A stretch of DNA of 64,000 bases from Bettongia penicillata ogilbyi (GCA_023548195.1 JAJHZJ010000399.1:9580600-9644599); one strand, 5' to 3'; positions 1 to 11,631 are shown, counted from the stretch's first letter. A program made the numbers and translations. The notes: generated by a model not told the origin, from the sequence alone.

Positions 1-195
1 GGTCAAGCCATTTAACCTCTAAATGCTTAAAACAAATAGGAAATGATTAAAAAAGAAGCTGTTTTGAATTTGAAACACTTGGTAACTTTGATTTGGAGGC
101 CCTCCAGATAGAGAGGTGATAAACTTAGAATGCAGACAGAGGAATCAATCAATCAATATATACATACATATATATTCGTACACATAGACAATACA
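1..195 (+). repeat. direct repeat copy A
   Basis: This stretch recurs at 2129-2325 in the same orientation. A run of 48 identical bases lies in both copies around the words GGAGGCCCTCCAGATAGAGA and GGTGATAAACTTAGAATGC. The flanks differ by small indels. It starts with the SINE-like GTCAAGCCATTTAACCTCT and ends in an AT-rich TACATATATA tract. Family not recognised. Confidence 0.75.
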
Positions 196-712
196 TTGCA
201 TAATGACTCCTCCTCTGACTCACTGAGATTGGTCATGAAAGAGTATCTTTGATAAATTAGGCTTCAAAGCAAATTCACACTAGTTTGTCCTCCAATTCAG
301 CATTATTCTCCTATCATCAATACCAAAACATGGTTTCTCACCACTAAAGTTCCATACTGATAACTCATCATGACATGATAACGCTACAGGGTTGGTTCTT
401 GAAGGTGATGTCAACACAGTGTGAGGCCTCATCATGCCCTAAAAACTACTGAAAACTTTGAATACAATTCCAATATTTGATTTTGTGGATGTTGGTTAGA
501 GGTCAGCCTACATTTGGAGAGGCAACATCAAAGGCACCACTCATCACTAGCATGTCAGATGATGGATTATTTTTGCCCAATAGCAATTCACTAAAGCATG
601 AAAGAACTGTAGCCTATACTGGTTGAGGAAATACCCACATGGCTGAATTCATTTATTTTTGTAGAATTGTTATGTCAGAGTTACGTTATATGACTACTCA
701 TAGGTTAGGATT
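196..712. other. intronic sequence, nothing recognised
   Basis: AT-rich DNA with no long open frame, no recognisable repeat core and no exon-like segment that I can support. Confidence 0.5.
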
Positions 713-915
713 ACAGAATCATAGGATAAATCAAGTCTCAGTGCTGTAAGGGACCTTAGAGGCTATGCTGTCCAACCCCCTCATTTTTATAATGATGACA
801 ATGAGGCATAGAGAGGTTAAGCAACATTCACAATATCATACAGTTGATAAGTAGGATGAATCAGAAACCAAATCTGGGTTCTTTGGGTGCAGACCTGATG
901 TTCTTTCTGTGTACC
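713..915 (-). repeat. MIR/CORE-SINE fragment
   Basis: Read on the minus strand it carries the CORE-SINE order: AACCCAGATTTGGTTTCTGA, then a diverged AGTT and TTGCTTAACCTCTCTATGCC, then CTCATTGTCATCATTATAAA. These correspond to the gattcgaacc, gcttaacctct and cctcatctgtaaaa blocks. Heavily diverged. Confidence 0.6.
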
Positions 916-1319
916 ATTGCGATATTCTTCAAATATAAACTTTTTGGAAAATTCATACTCTTCGATCTCTCAAGTTTGTGACATTATGTACCATGCACTT
1001 TTTGGTATTCTGCATTATCCTGCTTCTTCTTCCCCTTTTCTAACTGCTATTTATTTTTCCATACTCTATCTCAAGACTCAAGACTCAGTTTTTGGTCATC
1101 TGCTCTCCTCTCTTTAGTCTTCTCATCAGAGAACTCTCACATACACATTAATCACACCTACCCACACATCCACAAGCCAAACCTCATCTGTTAACCACTG
1201 GATTTGAATTCTCCTTTGACTTGCCCAATTAAAATATTGCTTTCTTCTGAAGATTGTAACTCCCTTGGAATCCTCTACAACTGTGGTCACTTCTACTGCC
1301 CATGTTGGCATCCTTCCTG

Positions 1320-1359
<40 letters not shown>

Positions 1360-1504
1360 GCCCTCAACTTCTTCATTCTTTAAGTCTAAGTCCTAAATTT
1401 CCAACTATTTACAGGACAACTTTAATGCTGTAATAGCAAGTAAAATACAATCTGTTGCAGTTTTTGTTTTAGTATAATCAAGAAGTATAATGCCTCTATT
1501 TGAA
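916..1504. repeat. unremarkable intron with a (CA)n microsatellite at 1322-1357
   Basis: About 18 CA units form an uninterrupted run at 1322-1357. The rest is C/T-rich unique sequence without features. Open frames over the CA run are low-complexity artefacts. Confidence 0.8.
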
Positions 1505-1959
1505 TGTGATCGAGGAGGATCTTTCCCCATTGTGGGAAGTTTAGTTAGGGGAGTTGTTTTGTTGGAGGGTCCCAAGTACCTTTTTTATTGAGGCACTGGA
1601 TCTGATGGCTATGCCCTCTCTCTGGCTCTAAAAAGTGTATAAATACTCGTAAGGTGAGGTTTTACTTTGTTTGTTTGGCCAGAAGAAGACTCTGGGAAGC
1701 TGCTAAGGAGCTCCCCTGCTTTGAGAAATCCAAATATTCCCTCTCTGGTAAAGATGTATGTATGTTAATGGTCAGACATTTTGGAAGCATGTCTGTTGAT
1801 TTTTGATTTCTCTGAAATTTTGACTTTGATTTTCTCTGATACCTGTGCTTGATTAAAGTGATTGTTTACCCCTCAAAGGTTGCCTTGCCTTTTAGAGAAG
1901 CAGATCAAAGAACCTGCGGTAGCAGGCCCCCTGTCTATATTGGGGTGCTTACTGTTACA
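1505..1959 (+). mobile_element. solo LTR of an endogenous retrovirus-like element, copy 1
   Basis: Starts TGTGATCGAGG and ends CTGTTACA, the TG...CA form of an LTR. It contains a TATA box (GTATAAATAC near 1637), a polyadenylation signal-like GATTAAAGTG near 1852, and the GGCCCCC..TATTGGGG..TGTTACA 3' end. It aligns along its length with the LTR at 61263-62064, for example TCTGGTAAAGATGTATGTAT, GATTAAAGTGATTGTTTACC and GTAGCAGGCCC. No internal retroviral genes flank it, so it is a solo LTR or fragment. No clear target duplication was found. Confidence 0.72.
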
Positions 1960-2068
1960 AATGCATAGAGACAAAATAACTAAAACAAGAAAGATTCTAA
2001 AGAATCAACAGGATTTGATGATTTGCCTAGGATCCAGAGACTGAGACGCAGGTTAGTGGAGGAAATAT

Positions 2069-2128
2069 AGAATTGATCTTGGAGTTAGGAGGAGCCGAGT
2101 TCAAGTCCTGCCTCTGACATGTGACTCT
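2069..2128 (+). repeat. SINE head fragment
   Basis: CTTGGAGTTAGGAGGAGCCGAGTTCAAGTCC and the following CTGACATGTGACTCTGG form the tRNA-like and CORE part of a CORE-SINE. It continues into the direct-repeat copy at 2129. Confidence 0.6.
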
Positions 2129-2325
2129 GGCCAAGTCATTTAACGTCTAAATGCATAATAAAAATAGGAAGTGATTATGGTTAAAAAAAGGTGTTTTGAA
2201 TTTTAAAGACTTGGTAATTCTGATATGGAGGCCCTCCAGATAGAGAGGTGATAAACTTAGAATGCAGACAGAGGATTCAATCAATCAATCAATGCATACA
2301 TATATATTCATACACAATACATATG
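2129..2325 (+). repeat. direct repeat copy B
   Basis: Second copy of the 1-195 sequence. Here it directly follows a SINE head, which suggests the repeated unit may be the 3' part of a SINE-linked element. It ends in a CATACATATATATTCATACA tract, as copy A does. Confidence 0.75.
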
Positions 2326-2369
2326 TACATGTACATATACATATATGCATATATTTAGATATAGTTAAT

Positions 2370-2530
2370 GTAGGAATTTGTTTTGTACCACTTGTTATCT
2401 TTGACTTTGCATGTTTGTAATGGATTTTATTTTCCTTGTTTTCTCAATGAGGGGAGGTAGAAGTGGGAGGGAAAAAATTAGAACCTGAAAGTAAAATAAA
2501 ATTAAAATACATAAATTAATTTAAAAGTAA
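2370..2530 (+). mobile_element. L1 3' end remnant
   Basis: Read forward it has the marsupial L1 3' UTR order: ATTTGTTTTGTACCACTTG, CTCAATGAGGGGAGGTAGAA, GAGGGAAAAAATTAGAACC, then an A-rich tail. Compare the L1 tail at 62250-62400. Confidence 0.55.
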
Positions 2531-3099
2531 GCTGTTTTCATGCATTTTTTTTTCTTTCCTTGCTTTCTTTGCTAGGTATATGAGAGGCAGAGATGGGCTT
2601 TTGTGCTTGGACACACTATCAGTTATATATTTCAAGTTACATTTCTATGCGTAATGTAGGCCTGCCTAAATGGCTATTTGCTTACCATCTGAATAAAAGA
2701 CTCAAATAATTTGTCCTAGAAATGGTAATTAAAACATCATGTGCACCAAGAAATGAGCAAAACACTATTATCTTTATACTTAAGAATGCATCCCTTTGCC
2801 TGGGCTAATATTTACATGAAAAAGTCATGGGGAAGAATATATCAAAATGTTATTCTCTAACTCAAAAGTTTCCTACTTTAGGAAGTGCCTTGATTGGACT
2901 TTGAATTTCAGGGAGGGGTTGTTTTCAAAAGGACCCTATATCAACATATTAACTACAAAGTCACCATCACATAATATTTATCAATGACCTCTAGACAAAT
3001 TCTAACTTTGATTGATTCCAAGATTCCTCTGTCATTATCTTCTGGTCTCTGACATCAAAAGACTCACTATATGTTTGTTTGGATGTTTGTGTGTATTTA
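2531..3099. other. intronic sequence, nothing recognised
   Basis: No repeat core, exon-like border or simple repeat stands out. Confidence 0.5.
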
Positions 3100-3830
3100 A
3101 AAAAATTTTAATTGGTGTCTTTTGTTTTGACATTGCAAACATTTATAGATTGTCTCACTCCATAAGCAGTCCATTGTCCCAAGTAAAACAAGTAAGCAAA
3201 AGTAATAGTACAGTGACTACATTTGAAAGCACATGCAATACTCCACATCTGTAGCACCCTTCTATCTACTCAAAAATTAACTAATGGAAATTTATTTTTT
3301 CTCCTTCCCATCACCTACCCATCAAAAAAAAGAGAAAAGAAAAACAAATTCCTAGTAACAAATAGACATAGTTAAACCAAGCAAGTTTCCTCTTTGGCTG
3401 TATGTGAACACACATATATTTCCTTCTGCACCCTAAGTCTATCACTTCTTTGTGAGGAGGTGGATAGTATATTTAAATCATCCTCAGTATTCTGGAATCA
3501 GTCATTGTATTGATCATAGATAGGTTCTTAGAGCTTCCAAAGTTGTTTATCTTTATAATACCGTTATGAGTATATAAAATGGCATTCCAGTTCTGCTCAT
3601 TTCACTCTTCAACAATTTTTTAAAAATCTTCACCATTTTTCATTTTTATAGTATTGCTGTTAAGGTATAAATTATTCTTTTGGTTCAGTTCATTTCACTC
3701 TGTATTAATTCATCTAAATCTTTCCATGTCTCTTCAAAATAATCAATTTCATACTGTCATTATCATTCTGTGATCTTTTGGTTTCAAAAGATTCATTGTG
3801 AGTATGTATATTGTTTTATATCCATATATA
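3100..3830 (-). mobile_element. old L1 3' fragment
   Basis: On the plus strand it runs from an A/T-rich start through TTTTGACATTGCAAACATTT, CATCACCTACCCATCAAAAA and GTTCTGCTCATTTCACTC to AATCTTTCCATGTCTCTTC. These are reverse-complement L1 ORF2 C-terminal and 3' UTR words; the same GCTCATTTCACTC...TCTTTCCA words occur in the younger L1 at 33449-34297. More diverged than that copy. Confidence 0.6.
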
Positions 3831-4306
3831 TTTTTTCGTGGAGGATACTAGAATTTATGTTTCCATTTTTTAATGAAACTTGTCAACCATTAATAAACAC
3901 AAATGTTCAGATACACTAAAAGGTCCCTTCCAGTTCTTAATTTATGATCCTATGTTCCAGAAAAACAACAAAAAAGATTGCATATGAAATTGTGAAACCA
4001 TTATTTACCATTTTAAAAAAAGTGTAGATTGACTTTAACAAGGTAGCTACAAAGTCATCTTGTCTGTTTCCATTTCCTTTCTTTTTTTTTCTTTTTCTTT
4101 TTTCCTGGACTTGTTGTTGCTATGAAATCCCTTTTTCCCTTGGCTTATAAATGACCCCAACACCAGTGCTGTTAATTACTTCATATATTAGCTAAAACTA
4201 AAGTTGTCTCTTACTGAAAATCATTTAACCAAGATAGAGAGTCACACCCTTTAATGGCAGATAGTTAAAATAAAATGATTCTTTCCTTTATAATTAAAAG
4301 TCTCTG

Positions 4307-4482
4307 TGGTATAATGGAAAAAGCATGGAATTCAGTGCCATTGGAGGTTGGGTTCACATCCTATCTTTGTTACTTACTGCCTCTGTGAACCTTTGGGGAA
4401 GTTGCTTCTTCTCTCTGGACCTCAATTTTCTCATCTGTAAATGAGGTAGATAATCTTTAAGGTTTCTTTCAACTCTAACTCT
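4307..4482 (+). repeat. MIR3-type marsupial SINE
   Basis: Contains GTATAATGGAAAAAGCATGG, GGTTCACATCC, GTTACTTACTGCCTCTGTGA, CTCAATTTTCTCATCTGTAA and AGGTTTCTTTCAACTCTAAC in that order. This is the standard CORE-SINE layout followed by the GGTCCCTTCCAGCTCTAA-type tail. Confidence 0.75.
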
Positions 4483-4489
4483 TAACATC

Positions 4490-6123
4490 TTCTAAGTGTC
4501 GATTCTTCAGGAAAGGTGTTGGGCAGGGTTCAAAGCCTAAGAAGTTTATTGTCCGTGAGACATATATAACAAAGACATGAAAATGGGTTGAAAGGTAGAC
4601 AACAATTAATCTCCCAGTTTAGCTTGACTTTCATATAGTAAGATCCAGAGGATCTGGGTGGCTGAGGAAAGGCATAGTGCCTCAGACCCCCATAGTTCTA
4701 TGGGGTTTGTTGGAATGTAGTCCCATGAAATGCTTTGAGTAGGAATACCAATTAGTGGTTATTACCTGACTGACCCCAGGTCAGATAGAGATTTGGGACA
4801 GAAACATCAATCCTGACAGTAGGGAGAAATAAGTTCAAAAGACAGACTAAATTTCTATAAGTTCTAATTATTTACTAGTAGTTCCAAAAGAGCCTTGGAG
4901 GATAAGTCTGCAGGAGATGCAAGTGTTCCCTTTCTTGGGTGTGTGTAAGGTATGCTTTTCTAAAAGAGCTGAAGTTTAATATATGGACTTTAAGCTAAAA
5001 AGAAACATAGGAAATCCCACTTAACCTCTTCTGGGCAAGAACCTAGGATAGAGACTTTAGGCGAGGGCAAGTAGAGGGCATGAGAAAGAGGCAAGGCATC
5101 ACAAAAACTTAAAATGATGTCTAGCAGGAAGTGACAGTGATGTGTAGGATCAGCAGAGAAAAATACCCAGGGGGAAATAGGCCAAATTAACGTGATTAAA
5201 TACATCTCCAGTACAATGCAAAGATGTGAGTTGTACCTACACATGTAAGCTCTGACAGCATGTGTATGGCTTACCACATGAACCTGATGTGAGTCAACCT
5301 TTCCCATTTGTGGTATGAGTATTTGAGGCAGAAAACTCCTAGGTTTGTGGAACCATGCTTTATTGCTACTTTTATTTGTTAAATGTCCTATTTCTGAATG
5401 AATTCTGTCCTCTGGTTGTCTCATAAAAGTAAATATATTGGTAGGGCACATAAGTGCTATGGTTTTTGCTTTTTTTTTTTTTTTTTTTTTTTTTGAGTAT
5501 AGCAGACTCACAGAGTATCTTGAGGTGGCTTTTCTGGGTCCCAACTATAATGAAAAGTCTTTAGTTGCTATATAGACAATGGTGAATTTTTTACATTTTT
5601 AAAAATATTCAAAGATTATGATGTTTTGTTATACATTTAAAGACTAAAGTGGCTGAATGTTTTTTGTTTTAAAAATGTCCTTATGACCATCACAGAATCT
5701 TCTCTAAGCAGACTGATCAACAGAAATTTGCTTTATAACATTTGCTATCTTTCCTCTAGTGATTTCAAATGTCTTCTTCCTGTCTTGTCTATCTTTTTGA
5801 TTTTAAAAAAAAATCTTCGAGGTCCTACCAAACAGAACTCAGGGAATTATTAGGACTTGAAGTTCAAATGTTGAAACCATGGAAGCATTTATAAGATCTT
5901 GAACTCTGAGCAAGGAAGTATGGGAGAAAGAGGATGGGGAAAAATGCCTTTTTGCTAAATACTAACACTTTCAATGTTACCAGTTCAGAGAATAAGCTTT
6001 AAATGGGATTTTGAGGAACCATCCAACATAAACAGGATAGGGAGGGAGTAACACAGAAGCTTTCAGCCCTTCATCAGAAATGCTGGCAATGGATGGAAGT
6101 GTTAACATGAACAGTAGACACAC
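4490..6123. other. intronic sequence with a poly(T) run at 5470-5494
   Basis: No gene found. The long minus-strand open frame at 4990-5544 crosses the T-run as poly-lysine and has no recognisable domain, so I treat it as chance. Confidence 0.55.
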
Positions 6124-6188
6124 CTTGAACTGACTGATTGCATCAGAGTCAACTGACAACGTGGGGATATCCAGGAGATTTGGATCAT
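6124..6188 (-). other. candidate cassette or poison exon in the 3'-side PALLD intron
   Basis: A 65-nt minus-strand segment has exon-like borders. The acceptor is GTGTGGTTTTTTTTTTCTTCAG with a GATGACAC branch-like motif upstream, and the donor is CAAG|GTGTGT. One frame is fully open and of mixed composition (DPNLLDIPTLSVDSDAISQF plus K). That frame needs one base from the upstream exon. The known exon ending at 18228 supplies two bases, and in that phase the segment reads TGA at once. Direct splicing would therefore end the protein just after KPKL. I do not recognise the peptide. It may be a chance match, a poison exon, or an exon of another transcript. Confidence 0.25.
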
Positions 6189-6509
6189 CTGAAGAAAAAA
6201 AAAACCACACTTGTGTCATCTTTCCCATGGTGACAAAGTGGGAACGGAAAAGAAATAAGGGAAGTATCAGAGAGGGTCCCAAAAACTGAACAGGTTACAT
6301 CAGCTCCTCCAAAGTATGCATACCCTCAGGGATTATAGGCTAATTACCAGCATCCATTCTGGGTAAAGGGTTAGCCAGAGCTGTCAGGGGTATTCTTAAC
6401 AGAGATCATAAAAAGCAACAGCTTCTATCTCCCCCCTTTTTTTGTTGGCTTCCCCTTGCTTATATTCAGATTTGCGTCAAGCATTGTGTTGAAAGTACTG
6501 GATTTTCAA

Positions 6510-9466
6510 CTTCCGGGAGTCAAGATGGCACAGTAAAACAGTAAATTGCTGTCCTTCTCCCTTATTAACCTCTGAAAAAAACAGAAAATCATGACAGAGG
6601 AAAAATCCTGGAGCAGCAAAGTCAATGGAAAGATGGGCAGTCCTTTAGCTCTAGAAATTTGGAAGATTGGTTAAGAAAGGTCCACTGGTAAAAGGGGGGC
6701 ATAGTCTAGGGTGGGAGGCATCTCAGCAAGCCAGCAACAAGCCCAATCTCAGCAAACCAACAGGATATCCTGAGCCTCAGGGTGGTGGAACAGGCAAGTG
6801 CCAACAGTAAATTCCTCCTCATGCCAGGGGAACCAGCAGATTCCAGCTCTGAGAAATACCATGTACACTGGATAAGCAGGCATCCACCAGCAGCTGGACC
6901 TCCCTGTGCTTCAGCACAGTCCTGGGTGGGCAGGCATCTTCCACCAGGCTGGACCTCCATGTGCTCTGGTTCAACAGTGGGCAGGCAATTGTCCTGCAGC
7001 AGTGGACCTTCATGTGCTTCAGCTTAGCCTACGGTGGGCAGGTATCTTCCAATGGCTAGATATGCTTTAGTGTAGCCTCAGAGAAATGCAGAAAAACCCC
7101 AGCAGGCCAGATACCACCACTAGGACCCCAGCTCCACACCAGGTAAGCTGCCAGATCCCTACAGCTTCCAGCTATCAGCAACCAAGGCCCTAGCACACAA
7201 AGGTGGTAACCAGACCCCTGGACACCAGCCAAAGAAGCTTGTACCCCATGTACTTCAGCAGGAGAGTTCATCTTTAAAACCCAGGAAATAGGCAAATTTC
7301 ATGAGCAAAAAAACCAAAAAACCGAAAAAACCTTGATCATTGAGAATCACTATAGTGATAAGGAAGATGAAAACAAAAACTCAGAATAGGACAACATTGT
7401 CAATATACCTATATCTGAAACCTCAAAGGGGAATATGAATTGGTCTCAAGGTCAAAAAGCATTCTTAAAAAGGCTCAAGAAGGATTTTAAAAGTTAAATA
7501 AGAGAGGTAGAAAAATATTGGGAAAAGAAATGAGAGGTATACAAGAGGGAATCAACAGTTTAAAAAATGAAAGACAAAAATTGACTGAAGAAAACAGCTC
7601 TTTAAAAAGTAGAATTGGCTAAATGGAACAGGAGGTACCAAGGCTAACTGAAGAAAATAATTCCTTAAAAATTAGAATTGGGGAAGTGGAAGATGATGAC
7701 TCTATGAGAAATCAAGAATCAGTCAAATAAAATCAAAAGAATGAAGAAATAGAAGAAAATGTAAAATACTTCATTGGGAAAATGACTAACCTAGAAAACA
7801 GATCCAGGAGAGATAATTTAAGAGTCATTGATCTACCTGAAAGCCATAATTAAAAAAAAAAAACAAACAGCTGCTCAGCATCGTTCAAGAAATTATCAAG
7901 GAAAACTGCCCTGAGCTCCTAGAACCAGAGGGTAAAATAGACATTGAAAGAATCCACTGATTACCTCCTGAAAGAGATCCCAAAATGAGAACTCCAAGGA
8001 ATATTGTAACCAAATTCCAGAATTATCAGGTCTAGGAGAAAATACTGCAAGTAGTCAGAAAGAAATGAGTCAAATATCATGCAGTCAGGGTTATGTAGGA
8101 CCTAGCAGGGCTTAGATTATGACAATCCAGGATTACAACCAAGAATCAATTATCCAACAAAATTGAGCATGATCTTTCAGGGGAGGAGATGGATATTCAA
8201 TGAAATAGAAAAGTTCCAAACTTTCCTGATGAAAAAACCAGAGCTGAATAGAAAATTGGATCTTCAGGCACAACAGTCAAGATAAGCATAAAAAGGTAAA
8301 CAAGAAAGAAAAACCCCCAGAAAGTTATTCAATAAGGGTAAAGTGTTTACATCCCAACATGGGAAGATGATACTTATAACTCTTGAGAACTGTATCTTTA
8401 TGATGACATTTAGATGGGATATGCACAAACAGAGGGTGTGGGTATAAATTGACTTTGATGATAAAAAAAAGGTAAGGGGGGAAGGATTGGGGGAGGATTG
8501 TACTGGGAGAAGAAGAAAGGAGGAGGCAGAAAAGGATAAATTACATCACATGAAGAGGCACAAAGACCTACAGTACAGGGAAAGAAGGGAGGGAGGTGAG
8601 AATTGTTTGAACCTTACTCTCATTAGATTTGACTCAAAGAGGGAATAACATACTCAGGTGGGTATGGAAATCTATCTTACCCCACAGGAAGTAGGAGGGA
8701 AAGTGGAAAGAAAATGGAGGGGGTTGGATAGAAGGAAGGGCAGAAGTAGTTGCGGAAAGAAGAAAAAAAAGGAGGGGGACTGATAGAAGTGAGGGAAGAT
8801 TGAAGGAGGAAGTGATCAGAAGCAAAACACTATTGAGAAGAGAAAGGGAGAAAGGAGAGAGAAAAGGATAAATGAGGGTAGGGGGAATTAGGATGGAGAG
8901 AAAGACAGTTAGAAATCATAACTGTAAATGTGAATGGGATGAATTCTCCCATAAAATGAAAGCAGATAACAGTGGATTAAAAACCATAATATTAGAATAT
9001 ATTGTTTATAAGAAACACATTTGAAGCAGAGAGATACACAGAGAATAAAGGTGAAAGCCTTGAGCAGAATCTATTATGTTTCAGTTGAATTAAAAAAACA
9101 GGGGTAGCAATCCTGACCTAAGACAAAACAAAAGCAAAAACAGATATAATTAAAATAGATAAGGTAGAAAGCTACATCCTGCTAAAAGGTACCATAGACA
9201 ATGGAGTAATATCAATACTAAACATATATGCACCAAGTGGTATAGAATCCAAATTCTTAGAGGAGAAGTTAAGTGAGTTACAGGAAGAAATAGACAGCAA
9301 AATTGTACTAGTGGGGGACCTCAACTTCCCCCTCTCAGAACTAGATAAATCTAACTACAAAATAAACAAGAAAGAAATTCAGGAAGTGAATAGAATTTTA
9401 GAAAAGTTAGATATGGTATACCTCTGGAGAAAATTGAACGGGGATAGAAAGGAACATAAGTTTTTC
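6510..9466 (+). mobile_element. L1 element, 5' end through ORF2 endonuclease, broken
   Basis: Begins GGGAGTCAAGATGGC, a typical L1 5' UTR start. ORF1 is decayed: coiled-coil text around 7440-7740, then the LENRSRRDNLRVIDLPES RNA-binding motif near 7790, then C-terminal domain text near 7880-8100, with many stops. The ORF2 endonuclease domain is readable at about 9200-9440, including GDLNFPLSELDKSNY, the D-x-N segment of L1 endonucleases. Reverse transcriptase and 3' UTR are absent: similarity stops where the CTTC microsatellite begins. Loss of the 3' end is the reverse of usual 5' truncation. Many stops mean it is inactive. Confidence 0.85.
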
Positions 9467-9472
9467 TTCCTT

Positions 9473-9587
9473 TTTTCCTCCTTCCCTCCCTCCCTCCCTT
9501 CCTTCCTTCCTTCCTTCCTTCCTTCCTTCCTTCCTTCCTTCCTTCCTTCCTTCCTTCCTTCCTTCCTTCCTTCCTTCCTTCCTTCCA
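9473..9587. repeat. (CCTT)n microsatellite
   Basis: About 115 bp, with CCCT units at the start and then nearly pure CTTC units. It lies at the 3' break of the L1 endonuclease segment. The Pro/Ser-rich and Lys/Glu/Gly-rich open frames across it are artefacts. Confidence 0.97.
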
Positions 9588-9942
9588 TTTCCAGTATGGT
9601 AGGTGAAGGATATTTCAAGTGTGGAAAGCGCAGTAGAGTTTTGGTAAATTATTGACAAAGTGTCTCTTACTTCATAAACCTCAAAACATATACACATAAG
9701 CACTTAGAACTAGATTATGGGACCCTATTAGTTATAGTGGTTATTTGGGGGCTAAAGACAGAGAAGGAAGAAATAAAAGAAAAGTGTGACTCTAAACTCC
9801 AGAGGGGATATTTGTGGACCCAATTTCAATTTATTCAAATTATCTAATAGCTCTTTCTTCTATTTTGCTTTTCTTTTTCTTTTCACAGCATAGTAAAAAT
9901 AGACATATTTTATATAGACTATTTTAAAAAACAGACATATGC

Positions 9943-10165
9943 ACTTCTAAGTAGAAAGTGTGCTGGACTTGGGAGTAAGGGAAATCTGGGTTCATCTCCT
10001 GTCTCAGATATTTACTACTTCTTTGACTATTGGCAAATCATGTCCAGTCTTGAAGTTTCAGTTTCCTCCTGTGTAAAATGGGGATAATAAAATTTGTAGT
10101 ACCTACATCCCAGAATTACTGTGAAGCTCAAGAAAAAAATTTATGTCAAGTGCCTTGCACATTTT
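9943..10165 (+). repeat. CORE-SINE (MIR/MON1-type)
   Basis: Shows GCTGGACTTGGGAGTAAGG, CTGGGTTCATCTCCTGTCTC, a TTGGCAAATCATG block, CAGTTTCCTCCTGTGTAAAA, GGGGATAATAAAATTTGTAG and GTGAAGCTCAAG. The last words belong to the tail form with AATAATAGCACCTACC. Confidence 0.75.
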
Positions 10166-10169
10166 AGAG

Positions 10170-11214
10170 CCTATACACATGACTTATTCAATTCCATTCA
10201 ACAAGAACACTATAAAAATATACAAATTTCAACATTAAGGGAATAGACTTTTTTTTTTTCCAAATGGTGGGGCAGGTCTTGGTGACAGGATTTTAAAAAT
10301 GAAAGCCTTAAATGGAGACAGTTTTGTGATATCATTCCATAGGGGAGACTCCTGATATGAGAGTTCCTTCCACCAGTGTAGATGGTAACTCTTCAGTTAA
10401 CTTGAAGAAATAGAATTTCTTGGGACCCTGTGAGGTTAAGTGACTGTGTTGTAGTGATACAGGTAGCCTATAAGAGAGACATGATATGAACTTGGGGCTT
10501 CTTTACTCCAAGGATGGCCCTGGGTCTATTATATTTTTATGGTGTTCTTCCTCTGGACCAAACATTTTCCTCTGTGAGGTTAGTGCAAACACAAATGGGA
10601 ATAAACACTAGTCCCTCTAACACTTTAGTGTGAAATATGTTTATGAGATAAATCCTTGCTGATAATAGGAGTGAAGAAGCCCTGCAGAGGGAGGAAGGGA
10701 GGACATGGAAAGGAAAAGTTGGGGAGGCACATAAGACAGACTGCCTCCCTTGATGGGCTGGCCCTTCATTCTGAAGTTCAGGAAAAATGGGAACATTTTT
10801 CTCTTGGAGTTAGGAAGACAGAAAATGAAAAGAAGGTAAAGTAGAAAAGAGATTACACTCATACCTCTCTTAGCTGCTGATTTAAATGTGTAGACATGTG
10901 TGCATTTCAGGACAAGTCTCAGACTCCAGGACATGCTCTGTGTAGGCTTCTTTCCCTTTTATGGTGTTGTATATGTTATTGGCAGTCAAGAGATGAATAA
11001 GCATTTTTTAATCTGTAATCAGTCATGCTTCTGGAGTACAAGGATGTAATTCTACACTGTTCTTTCTCTATTTCCTGATTTCCCTTCTCTCTCATTTTTG
11101 TATCTCCTACTACCACCCACCCAAGAAAATAAGAAATGGAAACAAACAAAAAACTTTCAATTTTGTATACTCGAGTATACTCATACAAATGTAAATTCTA
11201 TTTGATTCTTGGCA
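10170..11214. other. intronic sequence, nothing recognised
   Basis: Contains a T-run near 10250. No repeat family, exon border or simple tandem array could be supported. Confidence 0.5.
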
Positions 11215-11530
11215 TACTTAGTGAAACTTGGGGAGAACCACAGACCTAATCCAAACTCTCTCATTAAACAGATGAGAAGGTTGAGATCTAGTGAATTGAA
11301 ATGATTTAATGAAATTCACACAGTCAGTTGGTCAACAAACATTTATTATAACATATAGCCTGCTATGCTGTGCTAAACACTGGAGATATGAAGAAATGTA
11401 GGCTAGTCCCTGCTTTCAGCTTCTCAAGGAGCTCACAGTCTAATGCAGGGTTCAGCATGTACAAAATTATCTACATATAAGTCATAAAATGAATCAGAAA
11501 TAATCAAAATTGGGAAAGGGGCATTGTAGA
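11215..11530 (-). repeat. MIR remnant followed by L2 3' end
   Basis: 11215-11330 holds minus-strand SINE words such as AACAGATGAGAAGGTTGAGA and CACACAGTCAG. 11335-11470 reads AACAAACATTTATT...CACTGGAGATATG...CAAGGAGCTCACAGTCTAAT, the reverse complement of the L2 3' terminus. Confidence 0.65.
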
Positions 11531-11631
11531 AGGTGGAATTTTAGATAAAGAATCAAGGGAAGTCAAGAGATGGAGAAAAGGAAGAGGACATTTCATGACT
11601 TGGGGATGACAAGGAGACCACTGCCACTAGA

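Noticed and set aside
1505..1959. Possible provirus between this LTR and the one at 61263
   Set aside because: Sixty kb apart, with host exons between them and no gag, pol or env text; two separate solo LTRs are far likelier.
4990..5544. 184-codon minus-strand open frame, the longest nominal non-repeat frame
   Set aside because: It crosses a poly(T) run read as poly-lysine, has no recognisable domain, and fits no exon borders.
9311..9703. Open frames with FLPS or EGRK repeats
   Set aside because: They are the L1 endonuclease remnant running into a CTTC microsatellite, or the microsatellite alone.
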